Of a stretch of DNA of 64,000 bases, positions 46,990 to 58,704 are shown one piece after another. Origin of the DNA: Ceratodon purpureus (lineage: Eukaryota; Streptophyta; Bryopsida; Pseudoditrichales; Ditrichaceae); contig CM026426.1 in NCBI GenBank assembly GCA_014871385.1, positions 73,832,303-73,896,302 of the forward strand, written 5' to 3'. The translations under genes and the position numbers were made by a program. The notes below the pieces were generated by a model. That model searched no databases. It saw nothing but the letters and a program-made list of their open reading frames with translations, and was not told where the DNA came from. Every line of letters begins with the position of its first letter. Within the stretch, counting starts at the first letter, position 1.

Positions 46990-48859
46990 AATTATTAGTG
47001 ATTTTAGAAGGTAGAAATTAAAATACAATGAATCAAGTTTTCATGGATGCATATATATGTATATAAATGTAACTATTGTTTCTTAATTATTGTAGCATTT
47101 GTTTGGAGAATTTAAGTGACTCAATGAGATGTCACCAATCATTGTGTATTAGACAGGTATTCATAATTTTCACAATGATTTTATTAAATTCGATTTCCAA
47201 TAATGTTTGTCCTTCAAATGGTAAACATTTAAAAATCAAAACATCTAAAGTCCTAGGAACATGTTCAAGACACATTTTTTGTATATATTCATGTACAATA
47301 AGTTTCATATTTTTTTGTAAGAAGTTCTCTAATTATTAACATTCGGAAAAAAAATATATTCATGATCCACATAAATGGAGATGGCTGCTTTTGCTCTCAC
47401 TTGTATTCTATTGCCTTTTTGAAAACAAAATTTTCAATGTTGATGACTGCAGAATATAATGAATATGAGAAATACATGTAACTAATGTAGTGTGCCATCA
47501 AATGCAAAGAACACATTAATATATGCAAATTAGGTATTTTTTATTTTTTGAATATTTTTTAATCTCTAAAAAATATTGTATAAATATTGAGAATGGCAAA
47601 TGATAGATTCATGGATTGCTTAAATAAATTATTTAAAATAAAACTAATATTTGTAATTTTGTTTATAGTGTTTAGATTTCTTTCATCAATGGTCATTTCA
47701 AGTTTCCTACAAATAAACTTATGAGTATCATTTTGCCAAAAAATTTGCTCATGAGAATTCAAATATGAATAATCTACAACGACGCTATCTTGTAAGTAGT
47801 GAGCAATGAGCTATGAGCGGTGAGCACAAAATTTCATTTTTTTTCGAAAAAATGTTTGAATTTTTTTACAAAACTTAAATCTTTTGACCCAATTCTATCA
47901 AAAACCATAACTTTAAAACTCTTCCTTTGAAGACATGATTAAATAATAAATGACACCTATTACCATGGAAATTTGTTTTTTTTATTTTGTTTTTAAAAAA
48001 GGAAAAAAAGATTGGAAGAATTTAAACAAATCCCAAAAAAGAAAAAAAGAAAAATAATTGATAAATTTATTTCAAAAAAAGAAATGAGATAATAAACCGA
48101 AACATGGTGGAAAAAAATTCTTACGCAAGGCCTTTTTTGATTCACAAAGAGAGTATTCTTTTACATCCACTTTTGAAAATAAAATTCCAGAAAGATATAA
48201 CATTGAAAGGTGGATCCAACAATCTATGACTTCTGGTATCAACATTACAATTTTTGTTTTTAAGTATACCTTTTTATGATTTACTATAGAATATTGTATA
48301 ATTGAAGGGACTTCGTAGATATGATCTTTATTTATAGAAGATGAGTTTAAATAAAAATTAAGCATAAATTTAAATTAAATTCGTTAGCTAAAAATATGAG
48401 TCACACAGTAGAAACTTCTTTAGCAATTGCAGTTAGTTCCAAAGAAACTTCCAAAGGAATCTATCAAGTGTAGTAAGTTCAAGAAAACCGCATAACCTTG
48501 TTGAAACTAAGTCGATGAAAGTATCCACTTTGTAATCCATCTTTTAGAGATAACAGAAAATCTTGTAAACGTGTTTGCGATACTTTAATTGTCCTATCTT
48601 TCCAAGGATTTATGATATCATCTTCATGAAATTTATGTAGTTAATTGATGATAGTAATGGAGTACACCTTCTCCTTTCCACCATCTGTAGAAATAACATA
48701 TCTATAACTACAACATGGTATGAATTTAAGACAACATTTATCATACAACAATTGTTTATAAGTCCTCAACCACTTCACTAATTTAAAAAAACCATATGAT
48801 CAAGCATGAAATCTCTAAAATTCCAAAAAATGTACTGATATTTAGGCTATGGTATAGAG

Positions 48860-50470
48860 ACTACACATGGAAATTTTCTTCGAATGTTTATTAAGATATT
48901 TTGATGGTAAACCCCTAAAGAGAGATTTCCAAAAACATGTGATAAGTATTATTTCCCAAAACAAATGATCTTGTAATTTTCCATAGCGTCTATCAAATAA
49001 AACTCAAAATTAAACCACTTCATGGAACTCTTGATTCTCAAAGACCCATAAAAATTTGTTGTATTAGCTTTTAAAAAATTATTCAACAAAAAAGGTATCT
49101 CAACTATGCTGATATTCTATAATGTTGTTTTGAATTCTTCAAATTAGCACTACACATGGAGATTTTCTCCAAATCTTTGATGTAATACATCGTTGGAAAG
49201 CCCTTGACAAGAGCTTTCCAAAAACATACAACAAGCCATATTTCCAAGAAAAAATAAAATCTCAGCATTTTCCAAGCGAGTTGTCAAAAAAAGTGTCAAA
49301 ATCCCACCTACCCAAGAGTTGTCTCCGATCCTAGACAACCCCTTTCGTCCAAATTTTTACCCACTTCATGTGCTCTACCATGAAAAATATTGCACAGAGA
49401 CACCGTTAGAAATTTCTCAACTATGCTGATATTCTGACAATGTTGTTTTGAATTCTTCAAATTGGCACTACACATGGAGATTTTCTCCAAATCTTTGATG
49501 TTATACATCATTGGAAAGCCCTCGACAAGAGCTTTCCAAAAACATACAACAAGCCATATTTCAAAAAAAAAATAAAAAAATCCCATCATTTTCCATGCGA
49601 GTTGTGAAAAAAAGTGAATGCAAGAGGCACCCGCAATCCATCCTTCGGATCCGAGGGGAGAATCTCACATATATTCGACTTGTTATTCTGCTTGCTGGTT
49701 GAAGTTTATTTGCATTAGTTTTCTTTAAATTGTCACCGAAGCCTCCGAGCGGGGCTTATGTTTTATGGCCATTTTGTGTTGTGAGCAAGGTTGGGTGGCA
49801 CTCCTAGACCATCCTCGGATTCGAGGGGTGCCTCAGCCTTCTCAACCTGATTCACTTTTTTTCAAACATGAGCTCTAGCTTCATGCTGGAGTCACCATTA
49901 TTTTTTTTGTTCTTATCAGTCTTGTGGTATGCGAACACTTGCTCATTGTGTTTGTGATCTGCTACATGCTGGATGCACGCAGCATTGGCCGTGACTTTTT
50001 TTTTAAAAGTTGATTGCCTCGGTGAGAGGCTTAAGTTTTGAAGAGGGTTGTTGCAAAAAAATCATCCGAGGGGAGAATCTCACATATATTCAAGGCAATG
50101 AAATCAGACTAGCTAACTTCCCTATGAGTGAGAATCGTAACCAAGCACTCAAGAAAGCAATAAAAAAATACTCGGTCGAAGCACCCCTTGAATCTGAGAG
50201 ATGGTCCAGAGGTGCCACCAGCCTTCACTTCAAACAAAAAAGCAAAGAAATCTGAGCCTCCAACATTTAGTTGGAGCTCACATGGAGTACAAAAGCGAGT
50301 GAAAGTTACAGCTTCCGGGCACCCCTTGGATCCAAAGGATGGATTAGGGGTGCCTCTTGCATTCACTTTTTTTCACAACTCGCATGAAAAATGATGGGAT
50401 TTTTTTTATTTTTTCTTGGAAATATGGCTTGTTGTATGTTTTTGGAAAGCTCTTGTCAAGGGCTTTCCTG
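48860..50470. repeat. complex repeat module: tandem 290-317 bp copies and an inverted copy
   Basis: A segment starting ACTACACATGGA recurs at 48860, 49150 and 49467, and the last two copies are very similar. Sequence from 49540-49640 reappears inverted at about 50345-50470. In addition GAGGGGAGAATCTCACATAT occurs at 49658 and 50075. No protein-coding sense was found, and the short frames overlapping it are unconvincing. Confidence 0.55.
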
Positions 50471-51828
50471 TCAATGGTGCCAGTGACAAGAAGGATATTC
50501 CATAGCAATTTAAGAAGTGGGTGGATGTCTCTAGCAGTGAATGCACTTTTACAGATTATTAAAGAAGGCATTTTGGAGCTCCTCACCTCCTTCAGTGTCC
50601 TTGGTACGTTGAGCTCAAGGAAAATGATATTTGTCTCGAGGAGGAGAGAGCCCTTAAATTTGAGGCCCATTTTGAGTTTGCTATATAGTTTTTGTAGGAT
50701 GATGGAGCCTTGATTGTTTTTTATCCTCACTCAAAGTTCATTTCAAATGAGCTTATTTCGTGGCCAGAGTGGGCTAACTTTTAGGATGAGGCCAAATGGT
50801 TTGCAATCAATGGCATGCCATTGACTGTTCCAGATCGTCATCCACGCGAGCATAAGACATTTATGGTAAAATGCTTCATCAAGATGGAGAATGTGGAGGA
50901 GGATATTTTTGAGAATTCTAAGTTTCAGTTTTATGATAGGCCTGAGCTTGGTGCCCAACGCATCAAACTGTCTTCTGATGGACATTGCATTAATTGGATT
51001 ACTGCAAATTCTCTGACGGTGAATTTAGAGAATGGTAAGCCATTTAGAGGAGCACAGGAGAAGACTTCTAACCTCTTGCAGGCTATAATTGATTTGTGTA
51101 TGGTTGAGAATGACATTGTCATGGGTCTCACAGCATCTACAAGTATTTTCTTCTCTAGGTTTTTTTTGTTTATTGAATTTTGTATTTTAGTTTATACTTT
51201 CTCCTTATGCCTTGGAGCTTCAATTTTTGTGCAGGTGCTTCCATTCGAGCATCCAAGAGTCTCTGACATCATGTCATAGCCTTTGAGTATGACACCACCT
51301 TGTACAAGCAGGTGTTGTTGCCTCTTCTTCCAAGCACGGAGGAGGATGAGTCTACTCCAATTATTGTGTCTTCACCAAAGAAGAAACGTCCCGTTGAGTC
51401 AGACAATGAGCTCGAGAGGAAGACTGCCCCCAAGCAATCTTGTAAGTAAGTCTTTACATTCATCTGACATATGTTTCCTTTATCAAATGTATTGAGATCT
51501 ATAATTAAAAAATTGTTAAAATGTCATGTGCAGTCGACGGGAAAAAACGATAAATAATCACATTGGTGGATCTTTTATCTCGCGCCATCTTAGGAAGATA
51601 AGAAGTCCAATTAGAAAGCTTGAGCTTCATCATTATGCTGAGATGCAGGCTCAAACTTATGTAGCTGCTCCTTCTCCATGTATTTCATCTGGTAAAGATA
51701 ATATTTGTCGCAACGCTCAGATTTATCTTGATATAGCTGTAGAAGTTGCCAGAATGGTTTTGTCTAGTGATAGTGATTCTTCTCATGGTTGGATTAGTAC
51801 CTGTAGCAATGACAATATGTCTACTTGA
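50470..51828 (+). pseudogene. SAM-dependent (DNA) methyltransferase-like gene, multi-exon, decayed
   Basis: One plus-strand frame from about 50470 reads through TAG 50503, TAA 50560, TAG 50686, TAG 50695 and TAG 50782 to about 51142. It contains RRHFGAPHLLQCPWYVELKE, DDGALIVFYPHSKF, then WITANSLTVN and NDIVMGLTAST, which resembles an AdoMet-binding motif I (usually DLTASTG) in a multicopy plant-lineage family related to N4/N6 DNA methylases. An intron (GTATTT to GTGCAG at about 51142-51232) leads to SIRASKSL, TGA 51264, and VIAFEYD. A second intron (GTAAGT at 51440 to GTGCAG at 51536) leads to the last exon. I see no unambiguous DPPY motif, so the enzyme type is tentative. All six stops are one C-to-T away from CAG, CAA or CGA. 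Confidence 0.5.
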
Positions 51829-52995
51829 TCATTGCATAGGTTCTCTATAGTGCTAGGTTTCCCCTACTTATATATCATATATTAAGTTTGGCTTTGGATT
51901 TTATATTTTGCCATAACCTCCCTATACCTTACTCCTAATTAAATTATCTAGCGGCCCTACATTTTAACATTGACTACATGCATGAATAAATCATAGAGCT
52001 CAGACAAATTCATTCTTAAGCTGAATTTCCCTTAGTTAAAGTTTGAAGGCATTCACATTAAAATGTGATTTTCTTAAAACTTTTCTCAACATTTTTTTCT
52101 TCCCCCTTTACGAAAATACCCCCTCTGCAAACCCAAATCCGAAGTCGGTTTTCAAAAATATAAATTATTTTAGGAGTTATTAACTCGCAGTTAATAATTT
52201 CTGGTTCTTAAAAAATAGTCATCCAAAAATTGGATGAAACTTGATGAAAAATGGATGAACAAGGGAGGGGGTTAGGGGCGGAGGTCGGTAGGGGGCAGGG
52301 GATTGGGAGGGGTGCAAGGGGTCGTGAAGGACGCCGGGAGTCGATGTACAATGAAGGAAGGGCTCTCTCAGCCTGCAATTTCTGATAAGACTTCTTCTTG
52401 ATGACGTCGAATTGCTAAGACATATGTTAAAAAATCACAGTTCACTCGGATATGAATTGGATGTAAATTTCTACATTGATCAATTTACAAGCCATTATCT
52501 TTGGAAAGAGCCCTTAACCAACTTCCAGGGTCATAGGTTCTATAAATGCCATGTCATGCAAAATCATCTCAAAATATTCAACTAAATAGTCAAAAATTTA
52601 TAAATTTAGTGCTCACCGGTCATCGCTCACCGCTCACCGCTCACTGCTCACTGCGCAGTGCTCATTGCTCACCGCTCACTGTTCACCGCTTATAAGATAG
52701 CATTCTTGGAATAATCCAGTACTTCTTCGTATTATTCGTGGAAGCATTATATAGTAATACAATATTCTTTAGAGTAGCTGGGATCTAGAAAAATAGAATA
52801 GTAAGAATGGAATATAATATGAATGCCAATGATTTAAAAGAAGTGGATTGTTTTATCATAATAGATCTTATTTTTGGCTACACATTTAGATTTCACGTGT
52901 TATATTCTTCACTTATAAAAAGAATGATTTTGAATCACCTTTAAGATGGAAAAAAAATTATAAATCTTAGAATAAAAAATCGACTAGAATAATAA

Positions 52996-53445
52996 AATTC
53001 TTGTCTACCATCTCCGACTCATAATTCAAATGTACAACCCTAAATTCTAATTAATGTGTCCTCTAACCTCTCTCATACAATTTCAACTTCCATCTAATTT
53101 GATTTCAATTCTAATTTTTGAGTGTTGCCTCCTCTACAACTTACCTTCTTTATCTTCCCATTTAAATTCATTTTTAAATTCCAAATTTATCCTTTATTTA
53201 AATCCAATGTTCCATCTTTGATTCTTATTCTCTATAGACTATATACCACCCTCTCCTCCCTCTTCCACCCAATTTTGATTCCATTCGTTCTCACCTAGAT
53301 AACTAAATTTTCTACTACCATCTTTGAACTTTAACTAAAAACTTCAACTGAAAACTTCAATCGAGAACTATTAAGTAGAATGAATTAAAAGTATGCCCAT
53401 TATATTCCCCTCAAGATAGATAAGATCCAACTCCCTAGAGAATCC
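52996..53445 (-). repeat. right arm of a large inverted repeat
   Basis: Reverse-complement counterpart of 46597-46989, with extra sequence in the middle (about 53225-53310). The arms are 6 kb apart and enclose the heptad-ended transposon. Confidence 0.65.
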
Positions 53446-55336
53446 TTCAGACATTTTTTGGGCACCTTTTCTTCCAGAATGTCTACAAAAATATTTTCTT
53501 ATTATCATAGTTGAAGTTAGACAGATGTCTCCACAAAACATTTGCCTAGACATTTTATTACATATCAACTTGTCTCATGTGGAGTTTTCCTTGCAATGTA
53601 GATAAGGAGCTGTAAATTATTAAGTGAACAATATGTCCATATGTTTATTCAATTATCAATATTGGAAAATTGACTTTAACTATAATATGCTATTTTTATA
53701 GCATTTTCATATTAATAATCTTCCAAGAATCTTGATATGAAAATGATAATAATTAGAATTTTAATAAGAAGAATTCTTGGAAAAATAATTTTGAATTTTC
53801 CAAGACCAATTGGAACTGAGTCACTCATGAGCTTATTAATACCAAGAGATCTAATTCTCACAAATAGATTTATATTCAACTGCAACTCTACATTGTTTTT
53901 AATCCAAGACCATTCAAGTGGATATTAAACCACACTTTGAATGAACAATGGACTCTGACATGTGCATTCAAAAACAATGTCGAGTTCATATTTTTCTATT
54001 TTGTAATTGGGTGTAAATTTGTAATTAAGATGTGTGTGTAAACTTAATAGTATTTTAAATTACATATAAATATATATATATATATATATAATATTAATAT
54101 TATTGTTATTTTATTTATTTTTCCAAATAGTTCGTACAAATACACAAATAAGTATTGTATAGTAAATTAAGGTAGATTTTTTTGAAGTCATAATAATTTA
54201 ATATAAATTTGCCTAATATTTGAATGAAAAAAAAAAATGTCTACAAGGATGAAGATTATGATAATAAAAGAATGAGTTTTTGGATTCACCTTTTGATTTT
54301 TCTAAAAAACAAATTGCTGGCTAAATATAAATGGAAATTATAGATGCTCCTATTCAATCTGACATGAATTAGTATAAGTTCTAATAGCTCAATTTATGTC
54401 TTGATAAATTTCCGTGAGCACGTGAGAGGAATTATCCAATTTTCCGTAGGCATGAGCAAAGAACTTCACTCAACGGTGGAGGGAGCACAATTTTGCTTCG
54501 TAGTGTATTTTTCAACTGCGGTGTGGAGACCACAATAGAGAAATTTTCTCCCTTGGGAAGACCACAATTGAGTGTTTTTCTCCCAGTTCAACTGGACCTC
54601 CCTATACGGCCTCCGATTGATACCAATCTCAATCGGGGAGCACCTCAATTCTAAATAGGATGGTCCTATGCGCCCCCTCCTTAAATGAAATGAGCCCGGT
54701 AAAACAAATTCTAGGTTGGCCTTGAAATTCTTAATTATAAGTGAGTTATCATTAAAGCAGCAAGAGAATGAAGGGTTTGAAATCCTTCATTTACTTGATA
54801 GGTTATCTACGGATTATTTGGTTAGCTTTTTTTACTCTGCATATTAGGAAAAACAGGTGCAAGCTTTTTTACTCAAGTAAAAGACGGACACAACATTTCG
54901 ATATTGGCCTGGAATGGTGCTTCTTTCGGAGATCGTACAGACAACTATCTTGGCTGATTTTTGCTATTTCTATGTTAAAAAGTACGTTCTAATGCATTTT
55001 GGAAATGATCATGTAAATGCTTATGATTTAGAGGAGAGCATATCTTGCGTCTTTGTTTTGTGTCAATGTTTAATCCCAAAATCTGTCTCCAGGTTCTTCT
55101 ACTTGAAGTTTCCGTGGAGAACGCCATTACGCTCCGATCGGAGGTGTAATGATATGGTTGTTATTATGGCAGTGTAATGGACGGCCAGAAGATGTTGTGG
55201 CTTCTTCCTGGTGTGGTTTAATGTCTTAGGCCTCTTCAATGCACTAGTTAAGTAGAATCAAAAGTTAGTCACCAGATTCTCGTTCTATTCCAAGCCCCCT
55301 ATTAACATACAAGCCTATATAGAGGGAGGCTATGAC
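53446..55336. other. AT-rich region, no supported gene
   Basis: It contains a (TA)n microsatellite at about 54068-54092 and a short palindromic stretch around 54600. Some open frames exist (for example 54914-55177) but lack motifs. Confidence 0.3.
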
Positions 55337-55383
55337 ATGAGCGATGAGCCATGAGCCATGAGCCATGTGCGCTCACGGCTCAT
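55337..55383. repeat. GAGCNNN heptad block, palindromic
   Basis: GCTATGACATGAGC is followed by three GAGCCAT heptads and then an inverted GCGCTCACGGCTCATGT. It resembles the ends of the 4.9-kb transposon and lies 400 bases from the 3' end of the SWIM-domain exon. Confidence 0.5.
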
Positions 55384-55766
55384 GTAATTTTCCTAATTAT
55401 AGTAAGTTTTTGGTATTTTTACCAGATGTAAAATGTGGATGACAATGAATGAAATATTTGTCATTGATGACTTTCATCTCCAACTGGATGAAAAATGATT
55501 AATACAGAAAGTGAAAATAAGGAAAATGAGTAAAACACAAAAAGTAAACGGATATAATAATATGAAATTAGGAAACAAATAGAGGGTGCTTATTTAATTG
55601 GCACAAATCCAATCAAAACCAAGGAATGCAAATTGCCAATACATACTGGAATGCTAAAAGGAAGTAATCAAAGTACTATACTTGAACATCCAGAGCTATA
55701 GTATTCTATAGCATAATAGTCCACCCTTGTTGAAATACCTAACAAAAACCGGCAGAGCTGAAAATC

Positions 55767-57254
55767 CTAAGTGTAAGCAGACCAATCAGCTTTATCCGTC
55801 AACATACTGACTTCATTGAATGTCCAAGCAGGGCGATGGATGAACTTATCCTCCACAGTACAATCCATGAACTTCTGAAGGCAGAAATAAAGATGCTTGC
55901 AGAGGATCCATTTCTTCTGGCCACGGCCAAGGGCAATAGTCTTCATTGTGACAAAGTCAAGACAAGTGCATGCTTGAAAATCACCGATAGTCACTTCGTA
56001 AAGCTGGTTCTTGGCAATAGATCCAAGAGTGTGAATAGTGAAAACGTATCCATAACCTGGATGAGGGACCCTTTTCGCCTTGAGAAGAGAACACTCGATT
56101 GTCTTGGACCTGTTAAATTTGGCAATATGCTCAGCTGATGGCTCCGCAACATTCTTGAATTTCTTACCCTCTCGCATAGTGGGCCTATAATCCTCAGATG
56201 CCTTGGGGGGCCTTGGAACATGGTTGACATTGGTCTCAGAGTAAATTGGAGCACTCCATTTGAAGTGATCAACTGGGGGTCCTCCACGCATTGTCGATGC
56301 ATCACCTTCATCAGTGAATCTGTTGGTCTCATCCAAGTGGCTTACAAATCCTTCATCAAGCTTAAAACCAGCAGACTCTAAACCATCTATCTCAATCTGG
56401 GACAAATTAGTACCCGTCATAACTGGCCAGATCTCTGGCACATCGGCATAATGCATGATGTATTTAGAACGCCCACCCATCACACAAGCCTGAATGTTAG
56501 AAGGACGGAACCAGAACTGCTTCTGTTCAGTATCATTTGATTTGAACTTCCTCTGAATTCCGGTAAACGTTGGAACAGCAGTGGGTCGCCTGTACTTGGC
56601 AATGCGAGCGTTGCACCTCTTTCCATCACCATTGTAACCCCTGCACTGCTTCTTGCATTGTGGCGAAATACGCTCAATGCGCCATTCCAGAGAATTAGTA
56701 CATGGAGACTCTCGGATAGGCAAGTTGTTTTGAGTAACCACTGGTACAACTTGGGGCCGAACATTAGAATCAAGTTCAGATGTTTTTGGGGATCGCTTTG
56801 AGCCACGTGTCGCCCTTGGTGTCGAATTCTTACCCAATTTTGGAATTGAGAAGTTGACCCGATCATGCCGATGAGAGTCATCGTCATCGCCAGGAGGAAG
56901 GTCCAACTTACGCTTTGCTGACCCAAAAATACTCTCGCCTTCAAGATGAGGAATTCGTGAATTAAGACTAGCATCTGCAGAGATCTGACCAACAATCTGA
57001 GCTACTTTCACTGGGTTACCATTTCGAGTCGCTGCTCGCAACTTCAGGACATTTCTACAAGGCCCAGATCCTCCAAGGTGCCCCTTTAGAAAGTTATGGA
57101 ATTTCATCGACTGTAAAGCCGCTCTGCAGTAATCGTCAAGCCTTGCGTCATACAAGTCAACCATATTGTTGCCTGATGCTTGCAGCCACTTGTTATGCAC
57201 AGTCTCCGACAGATTACAAGTTGGCATGGATGCTTCTTCTTCAAGAGAAAGGAA
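55767..57254 (-). CDS. MULE-like transposase C-terminal exon with SWIM zinc finger
   Basis: An unbroken frame of more than 486 codons. The coding part probably begins at a splice acceptor (ATGCACGCAG near 57255), since the frame stays open upstream of the first ATG at 57227 and a T-rich intron-like stretch precedes it. The N-terminal block has CNLSETVHNKWLQASGNNM and FLKGHLGGSGP. The middle is serine- and basic-rich (nuclear localisation likely) with a C-x3-C cysteine pair (QCKKQCRG) and FWFRPSNIQACVMGG. The C-terminal block is a SWIM finger, CTC then CKH, in VTIGDFQACTC and ILCKHLYFCLQKF. SWIM fingers follow the DDE domain in MULE transposases and FAR1-like proteins. The DDE domain itself is not upstream here, so the element is 5' truncated or the exons were lost. 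Intactness suggests it is young. Confidence 0.6.
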   Translation of the reverse strand, partial: FLSLEEEASMPTCNLSETVHNKWLQASGNNMVDLYDARLDDYCRAALQSMKFHNFLKGHLGGSGPCRNVLKLRAATRNGNPVKVAQIVGQISADASLNSRIPHLEGESIFGSAKRKLDLPPGDDDDSHRHDRVNFSIPKLGKNSTPRATRGSKRSPKTSELDSNVRPQVVPVVTQNNLPIRESPCTNSLEWRIERISPQCKKQCRGYNGDGKRCNARIAKYRRPTAVPTFTGIQRKFKSNDTEQKQFWFRPSNIQACVMGGRSKYIMHYADVPEIWPVMTGTNLSQIEIDGLESAGFKLDEGFVSHLDETNRFTDEGDASTMRGGPPVDHFKWSAPIYSETNVNHVPRPPKASEDYRPTMREGKKFKNVAEPSAEHIAKFNRSKTIECSLLKAKRVPHPGYGYVFTIHTLGSIAKNQLYEVTIGDFQACTCLDFVTMKTIALGRGQKKWILCKHLYFCLQKFMDCTVEDKFIHRPAWTFNEVSMLTDKADWSAYT

Positions 57255-57435
57255 CTGCGTGCATTACATTGATGAGAAACAAAAAAGATGTTAGATGTAA
57301 ACAAGAATACAAACATCAAGACAAGTTACAACATGCATATTTTACCTCAAGAAAACATACAAATATGGCTATCCTAGATAACTTCTACAATTAACAAAAT
57401 ATTGAGGAAACATCGAATCAGGTAGGGGAAAGTTA

Positions 57436-57548
57436 GCATGCGTGCGGCGAGCGGTGAGCGGAGAGCGGCGAGCGCAGATTTGAGAGCAGAAATTTGATAT
57501 TTGAACACCCATTTAATTAAATAAAACACCCTATGACCGTGGGAAATT
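57436..57548 (+). mobile_element. solitary left end of a heptad-ended transposon
   Basis: Four GAGCNNN heptads (57449-57475) are followed 50 bases later by CACCCTATGACCGTGGGAAA (about 57527), matching the internal motif of the other family members. No matching right end was found up to 64000, so the element may be truncated or may extend through the genes to the right. Confidence 0.5.
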
Positions 57549-58191
57549 TTAAAAGATGGGGTTATATTTTTAGAATATTTTTAGTAAGAGTGTGTAACTC
57601 CGTGGAATTCTAAACCTCATTTAATTTTTTTTCTAGGTTTAGGGTGACATAGTATAATTAGGGCTGACGTCATGATGACGTCATGATGACGTCATGCCCT
57701 ATGTTTAGGGTTCTACAGCTTTTAACAAGCCTAAATCTTCTTCTATTACATATACCTTTCCGATTGAAAATAGGGAATCCATTATTCTGATACTGTCTCT
57801 GATACGATAGAAACGGTAAACAAAGAGGCAGTCGATTCTTTAAGGAAAAAAAAGATAAAACATAAATTTGAATAATAGTCGTGCTTCATCTGCATTTGAA
57901 TAAGAGTGCAGAGATGATTGTAATTCACTCGTGAATGTAAAGAAGGGCTTTGAAATGTTCTTAGGATTACTTGAAAACTGTGTAGAATAATTGTATTGCT
58001 AAGTCAAAAATTTATCCTCTCTAAAGTTTCTTGTCATTACTGATAATTCCATCGACTATAGATAAGATTTATTCTACCTTTTTATTACACTCGCAATTCC
58101 ATATAAACCATACAGGTTTATGGTCTGCTTGTTTATAGTCATCAACCGAAACAGTCTGGACTCTTTCAATCCATAGGGAAGGTTTGAGAGG
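57549..58191. other. 5' flank of the F-box-like gene
   Basis: AT-rich. TGATGACGTCA is repeated three times in tandem at about 57667-57694 (a CRE/bZIP-type palindrome), which could be regulatory. No gene is supported. Confidence 0.4.
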
Positions 58192-58704
58192 ATGAGCAAT
58201 TCCTTTGAAGTTGTTGCTTGTGAAACAATTCTTCAGAATCTGCTTCGGCGGATGGCAGATGGACCAGACCTTTGGGAATCAGTCTGTGTTGGTACAACTC
58301 AAGGTTGGAGTCCTCCAGTAGTGATCACGTTCGAGGATGTGGAGAGTGCTCGTGGAGTGTCGAAGCTATGGAGACGTGAGATCGACAACAGCCCAGAGTA
58401 CGCTTGCCTCAGACTTGCAAGATGGGATTACGATACAAACTCGGAGGGACATTGAACGCCGAAGAGAGACTATGAAGCGTTTCGCTTCAACGTGAACTGG
58501 AATATTTTTAAGAGCTCCGGGATATTAGCACATCCAATTGGCAATGACAGATTAGAGAAAGCGTCATTTGCTGAACTTAGTTGCATTGAGTTAGATCAAT
58601 TGAGGTCATTTCTCATTGACAATAGAAATAAAGCAATGTGGGTGGAACCGGGAAAGAAAGTCGTTCCTCGTGATGGTATTTGGGTCTCTCCTAATCATAG
58701 ATGA
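58192..58704 (+). pseudogene. F-box-like protein with one in-frame TGA
   Basis: One frame of 170 codons with a single TGA at 58453-58455. The N-terminal half has the spacing of an F-box (LLRRMADGPDLWESVCV, then SARGVSKLWRREIDNSPEY and CLRLARWDY, like the vSKxWR...Ds.....LRLa.W pattern). The half after the stop (DYEAFRFNVNWNIFKSSGI, then a basic C-terminus) is unrecognised. The TGA, between CAT and ACG, would be CGA after one C-to-T reversal. F-box proteins link substrates to SCF ubiquitin ligases. Readthrough, an intron or a sequencing error could also explain the stop. The ATG at 58192 is preceded by AT-rich non-coding sequence. Confidence 0.45.

Larger units (their letters stand above)
47775..52708. 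mobile_element. 4.9-kb DNA transposon with GAGCNNN heptad ends
   Basis: The ends are inverted: GCTATCTTGTAAG at 47784 and the reverse complement of GCTATCTTATAAG ending at 52701. Next come heptad repeats GAGCNNN (47801-47827) and their inverted form (52611-52690, about ten units). An ACCTATTACCATGGAAATT motif lies at 47955-47973, and a related inverted word CCAGGGTCATAGG lies at 52525-52537. GAATAATC is found just outside both ends (47767-47774 and 52709-52716), a candidate 8-bp target-site duplication. The interior has tandem and inverted repeats (48.86-50.47 kb) and a decayed methyltransferase-like gene, but no recognisable transposase. Confidence 0.6.

Noticed and set aside
49149..49640. 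Minus-strand frames (for example the 93-codon frame at 49308-49589) as a membrane protein
   Set aside because: They lie entirely within a tandem repeat and depend on T-rich runs; the copies do not conserve the frame.
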